Positions 34,633 through 46,390 are shown, numbered from the stretch's first letter. The stretch is 64,000 bases of DNA from Calamus simplicifolius (GCA_900491605.1 UESW01004772.1:327064-391063); one strand, 5' to 3'. Notes: a model not told the origin generated them from the sequence alone. Translations and numbers: made by a program.

Positions 34633-36175
34633 ATGCCTTCCCAATCATCTTCTTCCTAGTCCTCCACGAACCAGGTTCCTCTAACCCGTGGCTATGGCGG
34701 GGACCCTATCAGGAGCCTGGCCGTAGCTCCACCTCCTAGGGTAGCTTCATCCTCTAGGGCAAGCAGGTGTTCCCCTACTGTCTCCACTATTACCCCCGCC
34801 GACCTTGCAGATTTTAGAGTGGCCTATAGGATACCCGAAGGGGTGTAAGTGATCGCCCCAGGACCTGATGATAGGGTGACTTCTCCCCCTCGGAGGATCG
34901 CCCTATATGAGGAGTTCTTGAAGGCCGGTCTTCATCTTTCCCTTCATCCTTTTATCATTAACCTATTAGATAGGTATAATTTGGTCCCGGCCCAACTAGT
35001 TCCCAACTCAATTAGGGCCATTTGTGCCTTCTTGGTGTTGACCCGCCTTCAGGGCTTCCCGAGCAACATCTCCCTCTTCCGCAGTCTTTACACACTCCGG
35101 GCCTAGTCCAGCTGGTGGTTATTTGCCCTCCGGCTGGGTAGAGCCCTTAGGCTAGGTCTTCCGTCGTCCATAAAGGGATGAAAATCCCGATTCTTCTTCA
35201 CTGAGGTGGACGGGGTAGGAAGGGAATGGGGAACGCCTAATACCGAGGCCAACAAGAACATCTCAGTCATGCCGAGGGACCAGGAGGCTTTCAATCTTCC
35301 TGGCGACTGAGCTCCCGTCCTATCGAGACCTGTTGTCGGAGGACAATCTCTGACACGCAGGCATCACTCCTGATGATGGTGAGGGCCTCTTCGAAGATAG
35401 CATTTTCTTTTTGTTTCCTTTTCTTCTCTCTCTTTTTTTTGATCGACATCGGTTCTCGTGCAGTCATGAAGATCAACATACCGGCCGAGGCTTTCCGAAG
35501 GGCCGCTGCCTAGAAGAGGAAAGGGCAGGGTGCTGAAGCTGAGGGATCGAGGAAGAGACCTCGGTCCCAATCGCCACCTGTGCCCCAAAACGCCCCAGAC
35601 TTCCTACTCCATCGCCACCACCCCGTCAATCTCCTGCACACCACCACCGCCACGGCGATCTCCTACACCACTACCACCGTCAGAGCCCATCGATCTGACC
35701 ATGGGTACACCACCCAAGGAGTTGAGGGCCCACATCGTTTGGCCTACCGAGCGTCCTGCTCTGCTGACCACTGAGCCGATCCCGAGGGATGCACCTCGGG
35801 CCAGTGGAGGGGCGTCTGCCGATAGGAGGAAGAAGGCCGTAGTTGGTTACAAAGCCCAAACTGCCGTGTCCGAACCCATAGGGGACAGATGCGACCGATC
35901 CCCTCACGGCCTTTTCTTATGAACCACCCCCACCTCGCCGAGAAACTACTATCGGCGGCATCCACTCCTGCTATTCGGGAGGAGATCAAGTGGACCAACT
36001 CCCGTACCCTCTTCAAGGATTGCCAGGCGGCCATGCTCCGAGTAAGTGATCATTTATATCCTGACCCTGTTTGCTTTCCCCGTGCTTACTCTTTGTAACT
36101 GACATCGGTCTTGCTATGCAGATGGTAAACATCTTCAACTATACGCAAACTCTCGCCACCAGCCGAAGGTGAAGA
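34633..36175 (+). pseudogene. antisense ORF of Tat 2 ('putative gypsy type transposon' family)
   Basis: Read against the element. Exon 1 (34633-35378) encodes ADFRVAYRIPEGV, LYEEFLKAGLHLSLHPF and RAICAFLVLTRLQGFP, the domain known as putative gypsy type transposon (PF04195), found antisense between integrase and 3' LTR in Tat elements. Introns at 35379-35463 and 36042-36121 have GT-AG ends and matching phases. Exon 2 is Pro/Ser/Thr-rich. Stops at 34657, after PEGV, after LRA and in IKG*KSRFFF stand where G:C to A:T change of Gln, Glu/Gln or Trp codons would place them, and a small shift lies near 35307, so this copy is dead. The function of the family is unknown. Confidence 0.75.
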
Positions 36176-36720
36176 CTGACAATGCTGCCCCCCTAGCCGA
36201 CGCTGCTCCGACAGAGAACTGAAGATCCGCCTGCAGTCTCAGCTTTTTCTTTACTTTTTTCTGTTTAACAATGTACTCAAGTCCGACTATGGTCGGCATT
36301 TTGTAAGAGCTTTGATGATCAATGAAAAGAAAGTATCCTTTGAAATTTGTGTTGAAATTACGAATTCTTTCCTTTTCTTTTGTTCAACGTTATCAATACT
36401 TAGCTTCTCAAGCCGTTCGTCCAATGTAATCTTCGGCGCCCATAGGAGTTGCTTAGAATCACACCAACCCGATCAAAACGGGGTCTCTTATAGTTTAGCT
36501 GGAAACATTTTGGGATCAATATGTGCTGATTTCCGACCACCATCGTCGGGTTGCCGACGAGCCGTAAGTATCGAGATGGCCTTGAATAGTCTTGCAACTC
36601 CGATCCTTCGGCATTATTTTGCTGAGGGGCTTTATAGTGTTGCCTTGCCGATGTGCTTTAGGTGTCATTTTGCTGATGGGCATTTAATGTTGTCTTGTGG
36701 GAGCGACTCGAGACCGGGCC

Positions 36721-37078
36721 AGGGAGCCTTTTAACCCCGAAGGGCAACCTGAGGGTGTCGCAATCAGGCTCAGGGTCCTTTCAACCCCGAAGGGTGACCT
36801 GAGGGTGATGTGACCAGGTTCAGGGTCCTTTCAACACCGAAGGGTGACCTGAGGGTGCTATGATCAGGCTCAGGGTCCTTTCAACCCCGAAGGGGGACCT
36901 GAGGGTGCTGTGACCAAGGTCACGGTCCTTTCAACCCCGAAGGAGGACCTGAGGGTGCTGTGACTAGGCTCAAAGTCCTTTCAACCCCGAAGGGGGGCCT
37001 GAGGGTGCTGTGACCAGGCTCAGGATCCTTTCAACCTCGAAGGGTGACCTGAGGGTGCTGTGACCAGGCTCAGGCTCT
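36721..37078. repeat. seven exact 50-bp tandem repeats (Tat 2)
   Basis: TTCAACCCCGAAGGG recurs at 36731, 36781, 36831, 36881, 36931, 36981 and 37031, with no length drift. Units differ by point changes only. CCTGAG and CTCAGG in neighbouring parts of each unit are inverted, so a hairpin can form. Confidence 0.95.
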
Positions 37079-37085
37079 GACGTTG

Positions 37086-37450
37086 GAGTCCGGCTTCTGC
37101 GTTGACACTAGAGTTGGGCTTTGGCACCGACGTGGGAGTCAGGCTTTGGCATCAACACGAGAGTCAGGCTTTGGCACCGACATGGGAGTCGGGCTTCTGT
37201 GTCGACACAGGAGTCAGGCTTCTGTGCCGACACTAGAGTCAGGCTTCTGTGCCGATACGGGAGTCGAGCTTCTATGCCGACATGGGAGTCGGGTTTTGTG
37301 CCGACACTGGAGTCGAGCTTCGGTGCCGACATAGGAATCGGGCTTCTGTGCCGAAACGGGAGTCAGGCTTCTGTGCTGACACTAGAGTCGAGCTTTGGCA
37401 CCGACGTGGGAGTCGGGCTTTGGCACCAACGTGGGAGTCGGGCTTCTGCC
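37086..37450. repeat. about fifteen 25-bp tandem repeats (Tat 2)
   Basis: GAGTC recurs every 25 bp (37086, 37111, 37136 ... 37435) with a single 24-bp step near 37310. The unit GTCGGGCTTCTGTGCCGAC has inverted ends GTCGG/CCGAC. It adjoins the 50-bp array. Open frames across it are by-products of the period. Confidence 0.95.
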
Positions 37451-37639
37451 ACATTATCATAGAACAGAGAGGCAATGTGAAGTAATGCATAAAAGTGCAC
37501 TTTTATTTCAATAAGATTGAAGGATGAGGTATTAAAACCTACAAACATTCAGTCGAGTACATCATTGATAGTACCGGCGAAGGTTGTCGAAACTCCAAGT
37601 TCGAAGGAGCAGCCTCCCGTTGAGCTCTTCGATTCGATA

Positions 37640-38600
37640 AGCTCCTTAGTGAAGGGCCTTCATGATCCGGTAGGATCCCTCCCAGTTGGGTGATAGCTTT
37701 CCTCCCTCCGTTGGCCTCGATACATCAGCCTTTCGGAGGACCAAGTCTCCATGACGGAACACCCGGGGTCTAATGTGGGCATTGTAATACCTTGCCACTT
37801 TCTGACGATAAGCGGCCATCCTGATCCGTGCTTGATCACGCGTCTCCTCGATGAAGTCCAAGTTGGCCCTCAGTTGAGCTGAGTTGTCCTCCTCATTGTA
37901 GGCTTCCACCCGAGGACTGGGGACCCCAGTTTCCACTGGAATGACAACCTTAGACCCGAAGACAAGACTGAATGGAGTTTCGCCGGTTGGAGTCCTCGGA
38001 GTTGAATGGTAGGCCCATAGGACATGGGGGAGTTCTTCCACTCATCTCCCATTGAAGTCATCGAGCCGTGTTCGAAGCCCCTGAAGGATAGTACGGTTGG
38101 TTACCTCTGCCTCCCTGTTGGTCTGTGGATGACCGACAGAGGTGAATCTTTGGTTGATTCCTAACTCAATACAAAATTCTCTAAAGGGGGCATTATCGAA
38201 CATTCGGCTGTTGTCTGTGATGAGAGTATTGGGGAGTCCAAAATGACAAATTATAGACTTCCAGAAGAAGGTTCTCACTCTTGCTTTGGTTATTTTGGCT
38301 AGAGCTTCAGCCTCTACGCATTTAGTGAAATGGTCGATAGCAACCAACAAAAACTTTCGCTGACTGGAGGCAGGGGGAAATGGCCCCAAAATGTTCATCC
38401 CCCACTTTGCGAAGGGCCACAGAGTAGAGATGGGACTCAGATGAGAAGTGGGCTGCCGCTGGACGTTGGCGTGTCGTTGGCAACTGTCACACTTTTGTAC
38501 TAATTCGGCCGTGTCTTCCGGCATGGTGAGCCAATAATAGCCTTGACGAAGGGCTTTATACGCCAGTGCTCTGCCCCCAGATGGTTCCCACATGCGCCTT
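37640..38600 (-). pseudogene. Tat 2 integrase
   Basis: Minus-strand integrase: zinc finger end (CDSCQRHANVQRQP), core with WGMNILGPF, LITDNSRMFD and NREAEVTNRT, and a C-terminal domain with HGDLVLRKADV and LSPNWEGSYRI. The first catalytic Asp is Asn (GAC to AAC, near 38388) and TDNG reads TDNS. A stop at about 38042 splits the frame and another near 37646 cuts the tail. Integrase inserts the cDNA; this one lacks a catalytic residue. Confidence 0.9.
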
Positions 38601-39240
38601 CGTGAATCTCACGGAGGATGTAGTCGGCCTCGGCGGGACCGACATACTTGAGGGGATACGAGAAGGACCTTCGGTATAGGGGTCCATCCATTATTAGAAA
38701 TTTGGAGGCTCGCCATTTGAGGAGTTTGGCCTCGGTGGGGTCATCAGGAAGGACACCATCAGTGAGATACTGGACATAGGTGTCCATCCAGGTCGGTTCT
38801 TGGCCGACGGGCAATGCTTCCTCCTTGGTCTCGATGCTCGGGTCTTCCAAATATTCCACATACGTCCTTCCCAGGGATCCGTCGACCGTCGTGGCCAACC
38901 TGGACAATCGGGATAGTGCGTCAGCTCTAGCGTTCTCCTTCCAGGGAATATAGCTGATACAAAAATGAGCAAAGACGAGGGACTGTGATTGGACCTTGCT
39001 CAGGTATCGGGACATGATGGGGTCTCGAGCTTCATACTCCCCAGTGATTTGCCCCGAGATGAGTTGGGAGTCGGTGTATGCTCTAAGATGCTCTACTTTA
39101 AGTTCTTTGGCAAGCCTCATCCCAGCCAACAAGGTTTCGTACTCAGCTTGATTGTTTGTGGCAGGGAAGAGAAAGCATAGAGCATAGTCGATTGTTACAC
39201 CGTTGGGGCTGGCATGCATGAGTCCGGCACCACTTCTTTA
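38500..39240 (-). pseudogene. Tat 2 archaeal-type RNase H and linker
   Basis: ATNNQAEYETLLAGM and AYTDSQLISGQITGEYEA are the second RNase H of Tat elements. The first Asp (HVDEASNS, relatives HVDGSS) lies just upstream across a TAG/TAA at about 39238, so the domain is split. A linker with RADALSRLS leads to integrase. Confidence 0.85.
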
Positions 39241-40674
39241 GGAGTTTGAGGCCTCGTCCACGTGAAGAATCCAATCCCTCTTTGGATCAGTGGTCAGCGC
39301 CTCCAAGGACTTCGTCAGGGGATCCCTGACCTGCTCATCGGTCCAAGTGCATTCGACCAGAAAATTCGCCAAGACTTGAGACTTCATAGCCGACCTCGGT
39401 TTGAAGGTCAAATCAAATTCTCCCAACTTGAGTGCCCACTTTGCTAGCCGACCGAAAGTGTCAGGGCAAGATAAGATCGTCCTCAGAGGCTGGTCTATCA
39501 GCACCACGATTGAGTGGGCTTGGAAGTAAGGCCTGAGACGTTGAGCTGACACTATTAGTGCAAAAATAATTTTTTTAATTTTGGTGTACCTGGTCTCGGC
39601 GTCATGAAGCACTTTACTGGTGTAATACACCGGCATCTGCATTCCTTCAGGGTCTATTCGGATGAGGACGAAACTGACTGCCTCTTGAGAAGCGACCAGG
39701 TACAAAAAGAGATCCTCCCCCTCCACAGGTTTCGACAATAGCGATGGAGTCGACAAGAAATTCTTCAGTTCCTCGAAGGCCCTTTGACAGTCAGCCATCC
39801 ACTCGAAGCCGTTGATTTTTCGTAAGGCCTTGAATAAGGGAAGGCATTGCTCGGCCGATCTGGACAGGAAATGACTCAGAGCTGCTAGCCTTCCGATCAG
39901 ATGCTGGATTTTCTTTTTATTCACTGGCAGCCTCATGTCTAGGATAGCTTGAATCTTATCCGGGTTTGCCTCTATTCCTCGCTGCGTCACCATGAATCCC
40001 AGGAACTTGCCCGCTGTGACTCCAAAGGCACACTTCCAGGGATTTAACCTCATCCGAAACCGATAAAGATTGCTGAAGCTCTCCATCAGGTCAGATATAT
40101 GGTCATCGGCTCGAACGCTTTTGGTCAGCATATCGTCTACGTATACCTCCATATTGCGCCCGATCTGACTTTCGAAGACTTTATTCATCAGCCTCTGATA
40201 GGTAGCCCCGACATTTTTTAGTCCGAAGGGCATGACTTTATAGCAGTTGATTCCTTTCTCGGTCACGAATGATGTAGCCTCCTTATCTGATGGCTCCATG
40301 CTGATCTGGTTGTACCCGAGAAGGCATCCATGAAACTGAGTCTCATGGCCGAAGGTGGCATCTACTAACTGGTCGATCCTAGGGAGCAGGAAGCTGTCCT
40401 TAGGACAGGCCTTATTGAGGTTGGTGAAGTCGATGCACATCCTCCAGCTTTCATTGGCTTTTCGAACCATCATCACATTAGCCAATCAGTCGGGGTAATG
40501 GATCTTCTGAATGTGGTCGGCGGCGATCAGTTTGTGGATCTCCTCGTCGATGGCTTTCTGTCGCTCAGGGGCAAAGCTCCTATTCTTTTGCCGGACCGCC
40601 CTACAGTTGGATTTAATGTTAAGTTTGTGAGTGATTACCTCCACCGGTATATTGGTATGTCGGTTGGCGACCAT
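39238..40674 (-). pseudogene. Tat 2 reverse transcriptase and RNase H
   Basis: A stop separates 40674-40486 from a long open stretch, 40485-39238 (415 codons). RVT motifs: CIDFTNLNKACPKD, MPFGLKNVGATYQ and VYVDDMLTK. Motif A reads FHGCLLGYNQI where FMDAxSGYNQI is expected: a 2-nt and a 1-nt loss bracket the motif (40316-40345), keeping the frame but removing the catalytic Asp. The RNase H follows with VYYTSKVLHDAETRY and ends at HVDEASNS. Reverse transcription by this copy would fail. Confidence 0.9.
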
Positions 40675-40952
40675 GCAAAGATATCGGAGTTGGCTTGGAG
40701 GAAACCGAGGAGTCGGCTCCTCGCCTCCTCAGGAAGAAAGGCTCCGATTTGGACAGTTCTCGTCGAGTCCTCTCCTAAGGGGAAAGTCAATAGATGCCCC
40801 GCCGGTTCTCCCCTCTTCTCAGCTTCTCTCGGGTCTATCAACTCAGGAGTTGACAAATTGTCGGCCGATTGAGGACTAGGGGCCGTGTGGTAGCAGAGGG
40901 GCATCGGACTCCTTTCCCCCCACATCTCCCCGATCCCATGACGGATGGGAAA

Positions 40953-41399
40953 TCACACAAGTAATCTCTTCGTCGAGATAATGGCATCCAATAGATTTAG
41001 GCCCGGCCTCCCAAGAATGGCGTTGTATGCCAAAGGGACACTTACCACCAGAAACTTCATGAAGATCGTGCTCTGGCAGGGTGGGGTCCCGGCTATGATG
41101 GAAAGAGTAATCTCTCCCTCAACTTTCACTGAGTCTCCGGTGAAGCCTACAAGAGGTGTCGTCACTGGCCAAAGGGAGTCCGAAGGCAAGTTCATACAAA
41201 CAAATGCTTCGTACATCAAAATATCAGCTGAGCTTCCACTATCAACTAATATTCTTTTTACAGGATGTTTAGCAATCGTCATAGACATGATGATTCTTTC
41301 ATCATTTGGGTTATTTACCCCCTCTAAATCCTTTTCAAAAAAAGGGATTACAGGACTATCTCTCTCACACCCCCGAGGTCTTTTTGAAGTGCCACCCAC
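40953..41399 (-). CDS. Tat 2 protease region
   Basis: Open for 148 codons on minus with the intact retropepsin site ILVDSGSSADIL and the downstream AYNAILGRPGLNLL block. Normally part of one gag-pol polyprotein that it cleaves. Stops on either side separate it from gag and RT here. Confidence 0.85.
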   Translation of the reverse strand: MGGTSKRPRGCERDSPVIPFFEKDLEGVNNPNDERIIMSMTIAKHPVKRILVDSGSSADILMYEAFVCMNLPSDSLWPVTTPLVGFTGDSVKVEGEITLSIIAGTPPCQSTIFMKFLVVSVPLAYNAILGRPGLNLLDAIISTKRLLV

Positions 41400-41453
41400 T
41401 CCTCAGGAGACCATCGCCACGGTCTTCTCGGTCGGAGCGTTATCGACATTTGC

Positions 41454-42793
41454 TTACTGAGCCGGTGGTGCCGACGGGCCCGACACTGTTGGATTCCCTC
41501 TCCGAACAAATTGATCGAGATGACCTTGCTGGATGAGCTCCTCTATAGCCTTCTTTAGCTGTTGGCAGTCTTCCATGTCGTGGCAGTGATCTCGGTGAAA
41601 ACGGCAATACAGATTTTTGTTGCGGGAAACTCCAGGCTTCAGGGGTGCAGGGCACTTGAGATAGGATTCACCCTCGATTTTCATAAGAATGTGGGAAATC
41701 GGGGCTAATAGAGGGGTGTAATGCTCACCTACATGGGCGAAAGTCTGTGGCCAATTGTTTGGCCGACGAGGCGGCTCGGGCTTCTTTGCATGAGACCCAC
41801 CAAACTCTGATCGGGCTTGCTTTTTGCTGGGGCCCTCATCAGTTTCCCACCGAGAGGAGTCAGCTTCATCAGCGTGAATGTATTTTTGAGCTCGACTCAG
41901 CAACTCCGCATACGAACTCGGAGGCTTCTTGTCCAACGAGTACGCAAAGCGGGAAGAACGGAGTCTACGCTTCAAGGTCAGAGTGGCCACCGAGTCATCG
42001 AGATGATAAACCTCCATCGCAGCCTCTTTGAAGCAATCAACGAAGTCCCGAAGTGTCTCTCCACTCTTTTGCTGGATTGTAAAGAGGCTATCGGCTACCC
42101 GAGGGATCCTTCGGCTCGTATCGAAGTGGGCAAGAAAAGCTTTCTCCAACTGTCGGAATGAGCTGATACTGTGGGGAGGTAAACGGGAGTACCAAGCCCT
42201 TGCAGCCTTTCATAGAGTGGCTGGGAAGGCGATGCATAAAAGAGCATCTGATGCCCTCTGGACCTACATGTGCACTTTATAACTTTCCAGATGGTCCAAG
42301 GGTCGGTAGTTTCGTCATAGGGATCTAGCTGAGGAAGGCAGAATCGGGAAGGGATGGGTTCTTCCATGATCCGCCTAGTCAGAGGAGGGCGGCTGTCATA
42401 CTTCACCTTCGATTGATTTGTCAATCATCGGTTGAGCTCCTCCAAGCGCTGGTAGCGCTCCTCAAGTCACTTCTCCACGCGGAGGTGGATCCTCTCGCCA
42501 ATGGACTCTTCCCCTGATGAAGTAGAGAGAGGACCGGGAGAGGGATGGCATCGACAGGGAACACCCTTCCCTGGGGCCTTGTCCCGAGATTGCCGGGGAG
42601 AGGGACTGTCGGAAGATCTCCTCCCCGCAGGGGCATCCTGACGGCGGTGAGCCTCCCGTCGTGGGTGTCGCCCACGGGTGGACTCTTGACTGGGCTGTGC
42701 TGTAACTTCTCCCAAAGACTGGGATTGCGATAGAGGTTGAGCAGTCGCTGATTGTTGTTGAAGTTTACGGATCACTTCTGCAAGGGACCGCAC
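41454..42793 (-). pseudogene. Tat 2 gag
   Basis: Three minus-strand pieces: 42793-42467 (Arg/Ser/Pro-rich N-terminus), 42424-42095 (LPQLDPYDETTDPW) and 42149-41454 with IPRVADSLFTIQQKSGETLRDF, LDKKPPSSYAELLSRAQKYI and a His/Cys block YCRFHRDHCHDMEDC in place of a CCHC knuckle. The pieces are in different frames and interrupted by stops. Gag packages the element's RNA. Confidence 0.85.
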
Positions 42794-43030
42794 CTCCTAA
42801 GCGAGGGTGGTGACCCTATCATCTTGGTGTGGTGGCGAAGGATGAACTGGTGGGAGGGCCTCCAGCTGCTCGGCCCTCACCTGCTGCTCCCCAGCCAGGC
42901 TAGTGGAAGCTTCTTGAGCACGGGTTACCACCATTTCTTCTTCTGGTTAGGAGGAATGGAGGGTCGTAAATTGGGAGCTTACTGGTTCACGTCTGTTACT
43001 TTCTTCTCTATGCGCTGCGCCCCGCCCCCC

Positions 43031-43045
43031 TTCCTGGCGCACCAA
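43031..43045 (-). other. primer binding site of Tat 2
   Basis: On minus, TTGGTGCGCCAGGAA follows the LTR end GCAACA by 2 bp. Same position and similar sequence as in Tat 1. Confidence 0.6.
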
Positions 43046-43047
43046 TC

Positions 43048-43880
43048 TGTTGCTACCAAATCACTTGTGAGGAGCATTGGGTGAACTGAGATCTCCATGG
43101 GCCTTCAGGAACATGGTGAGGTCGCCTTCTTCTTCAGAAAGCCTGCAAAAAGTTCCGGACCGGTGGTTCCGATGGAGACCCTCCGACGCCAAGTTAGTGA
43201 CTTGGAGAACAGGGATCTGAATGAGAGAGTAGGGATTGAGTCCCCCTCCTTGAGGGTTGGGGCCTTTATATACCTGTTCGGGGGATCCCTCTTACCCTTC
43301 ATTCATAATAGTTGAATCCTTTTTTGGATGGTTGTTGATTTCCAGTCCTCAACGTGCCGCAAAGGACGGGTAGTGGGGCTAGACGTGGATTGCCACACCC
43401 GTCGTTAGTGGTGCCAGGGGGAGGCATGTTCATTGTACACATTGCCAGGTATGTTCATGGCAGAGAACCCGCCATTCTTGGGGAAGTGGGCCACGCAGCT
43501 TGGTCGAGGGGGCACTATAAGATCGATGGATAACTGAGTTACTCCTAGGGCCGAGGAGAACCGACGCTGAAGCCGACGCCGAGGCTGATGCCGAAGCCGA
43601 TGCCTAGGCCGATGCCGAGACCGATGCCGAGGCTGAGATGGGCCGAGGCCGAGATGGGCCGAGACCAATGCCGAGGCCGATATGGGCCGAGGCCGATGCC
43701 GAGGCTGAAATGGGCCACGGCTGACACAGAGGCCGAGATGGGCTGAGGCCGACGCCAAGGCCGAAATGGGCCGAGGCCGGGATGAGCCCAATACCAAAGG
43801 ATTGGAATGCGCCAAACCGTGCGACGTCGGGTTCGTGGTCCCTTCATCTCGTGGGTCATGTGGCCTGATCAGCCACATCA
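43048..43880 (-). repeat. 5' LTR of Tat 2
   Basis: 833 bp, TG...CA ends. TATATAAA on minus at 43265-43272. The U3 part (43550-43790) consists of degenerate GCCGAGGCCGATGCCGAG repeats, which are longer here than in the 3' LTR. Confidence 0.95.
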
Positions 43881-45130
43881 AGTAATTTAGCTTCATTTGT
43901 ATGTAACTTATTTTGATTTTTTCTATTTCTTTCTTTTGCTTGATTTTAGTGCTCCATCTCATCAGAAGGGAAGTAGCAAAAATGTTAGAGCTCAAGGTAT
44001 GGTTTTTGTAAGTGTGGGTTCAGCAATGCATTGTCTTCTAATAGAAATTTAGAAATTTAATAAGCTTTAACTTCTCATGCATAAAGAGATAAAGATTGTT
44101 AATTTGAAAGAAAACATAGAATTTGAATTTATTATTAGATTATATGGATGGAAAAATAGCTAGAAAATTTAGAGAAAATATAAGAAATTATAACTCAATA
44201 TTTCCTTCCACATATACTGGAGCTAAGGTTGATAATGAAACTAACAAAATGATTAGACCATATATATTTCAGATTACTACACAAAATCATGTAGTTTAAA
44301 TTGTACATATATTTCGGATTATTGGATCATATGCATGATACACTTCAAAAGAAAACCTGGTTTAGTACTCAAGCTATATAAACCATCCTTTGAACTGGCA
44401 TATTGTTTGCATGTCATGAGTTTGTATGAACTGGTGGATTTCTTTTTGCCAAACAAATCACTCTATCAAGCTTGCTCATCAGTTTGGAAGGAACAAAATT
44501 TATTTATGATAAGATCTCTAAATATGTTTAGCTTTTCTATCTATGAAGAGAGAAAAGAGGTGAAAATGTAAGTTGAGATTCATCATCATTCTAGCTCGAT
44601 CTCCCCTAATTTCAGATAATGAAATTAGCAACTTTTAGCTAAGGAATGATTAATATGAAATCAAACTCTTACAAGCAATGATTTCATAACGATTACATTG
44701 CATTAAATTTTTTGTGGATTGATGATCTCTTAGGTATGAATTCAAATCTTGCTTAGGGCTTTTGGAGCAATCTCTCCTCCTAAATGAGTAACAATCCTTT
44801 TTACTTTAATATTTAACTATATACAAGCATCATAATTTCTTTATTTTTGAATTCCAAAATTAACCTAAGTCAAATTATTTAATTAAAAATGATATCTTTT
44901 CTTTCTTATTAATTGTAATCGAAAGGAAGGAAGGAAATAATTGAAGAACAGTGAAATAAGCTAAAGGATTTGATGCTCAAAAAGCCACAAAATAAGAAAA
45001 ATTTTTACATTCCTATTTATTAACACTTTTATTTTCTTAACCTTATGCCTATCTCTTATAATCCTTCATAGACTCAACTCAGTGCCTTGGATGAGAGTCT
45101 TTTTGACATTTAAGAAAATGATTTGGATGT
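43881..45130. other. intergenic, AT-rich
   Basis: No gene recognised. A stretch at about 43950-43996 looks like a small exon (TTTTAG before it, AAGGTATGG after it), but nothing joins to it. The open frame 44335-44571 has no domain. Confidence 0.4.
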
Positions 45131-46373
45131 TGATGTATCGTAGCGCAACGATTAAAACACCTTAATTTCACTATTAAAATAGCGAGAGTAAGGGATCGAT
45201 TCCACAGGGACTTTAGCGATTATCTTGAAATAAATGTATAAATTTAACTAAATAGATAACTAAGTAGATAATTAGTAGTGCAAAATAATAAGATATGGTC
45301 TATCTTATAAGAGCATGGCTCGTACCCATAGATCACGGCCCGTCCCTTTTAAGAATAGATCAGTCTAAATTGTTTTCACTTAAATAGAATTTAATAACAA
45401 TTTAACATGAATAGAAACTTTATTTCATATAAATTAAAAAGTTGTGACATTAAGAAGGCAACAGATTGCAATAAATTCCTGAACCAAACCAAAGATGGGA
45501 TGGAGTCTTTGTTCCTCCTCTGCATGCGCCTCCCGAGCCCATGAACTCTTCCTGAGAACAGAGCAACAAACACGGATAGAACTCATGAAAGCTCCCAATT
45601 CCACGGTTGCATGACGCAGAACAAAGCCTCCGAATCCACGCCCTTTGGCCGATCCTCCAAGAAGCACCTCCATGGATACAGACAGAGTCTCGAAACGAAA
45701 CGCCCATGAACGGCTGAGCAGAGTCTCCAGACGGGCTCCTAGGAATAGAACAGCCTCCACGGATACTCCAATGCCCACGGACGTAGAACAGAGCTCACGA
45801 ACGGATCTTGACGGATCTCACGGATGCAGCGCCTCCACGACTTCTCTCTCCGCAAATGAAGCCTCCCTGCTGCTATTTGTAGAATCCCGGACGCGGCCTA
45901 GATGCGGAGAAGCAAATGTTGCCAAAACAGAGACGACGCGGAGAAGCAACGAGCGGCCCGGAGAAAATCCTGAAGATTTTGTGAATAAAATCAAAATTCT
46001 TTCCAATGAATTTAATTCTTCTAATTTGATAATTTTCTATCCAATTTATTCCTTAATTGGCGGAGAAAAGATTGGATTTGATTAGGAGAAGAATCGCGTG
46101 AAATAAGGAAGTTTCTGTTGAGAAGACGATGAAGTCGGCACTGGGTTTGCCGACTTTGCTTTAAAATATGCGTTAAATCCTTATAAAATTAATTTCGAGC
46201 TTGTTTTAAGTCCGATTTGAGTATCATTTGCATCATTAAATTTTAAAATCGAGCTCTTCAAATTGATAAGGTTTTTCCTAAAATATTATATAAAATATTA
46301 AAATATTAAATAATAATAGGTACGTTGAATTATTAATTAATAGATTTAGTGATAATTATTTATGCGTTTATCA
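45131..46373 (-). repeat. 3' LTR of Athila element
   Basis: 1243 bp, TGATGTATCGTAGCG to ...TGCGTTTATCA. It has about 167 bp (45628-45794) that the other LTR lacks. Open frames across its GC-rich middle are not genes. Confidence 0.9.
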
Positions 46374-46390
46374 CTCTCCCCAACTTGAAT
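46374..46390 (-). other. polypurine tract of Athila element
   Basis: On minus, AAGTTGGGGAGAG directly before the LTR start TGATAAACGC. Confidence 0.75.

Larger units (their letters stand above)
33331..43880 (-). mobile_element. full-length Ty3/gypsy retrotransposon, Tat lineage (element 2)
   Basis: LTRs at 33331-34124 and 43048-43880, both TGTTGC...CACATCA on the plus strand. Five-bp flanks are AGTAG and AGTAA, a target duplication with one mismatch. On minus the order is 5' LTR, primer site, gag, protease, RT, RNase H, archaeal-type RNase H, integrase, tandem arrays, antisense gene, polypurine tract, 3' LTR. Coding parts are largely open but carry inactivating changes. Confidence 0.95.

Noticed and set aside
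36721..37450. CRISPR-like regular array
   Set aside because: Units are contiguous with no unique spacers, the DNA is plant nuclear, and the array sits inside a Tat retrotransposon.
37083..37490. Several overlapping repetitive-protein frames on both strands
   Set aside because: A 25-bp period keeps all frames open after 75 bp; these are by-products of the repeat.
43950..43996. Small exon of a host gene
   Set aside because: Splice-like borders only; no joining exon or recognisable product, so left as a note.
45391..46085. Open frames of 60-146 codons in the Athila LTR
   Set aside because: They fall in the LTR, are not kept in the other LTR copy and have no domain.
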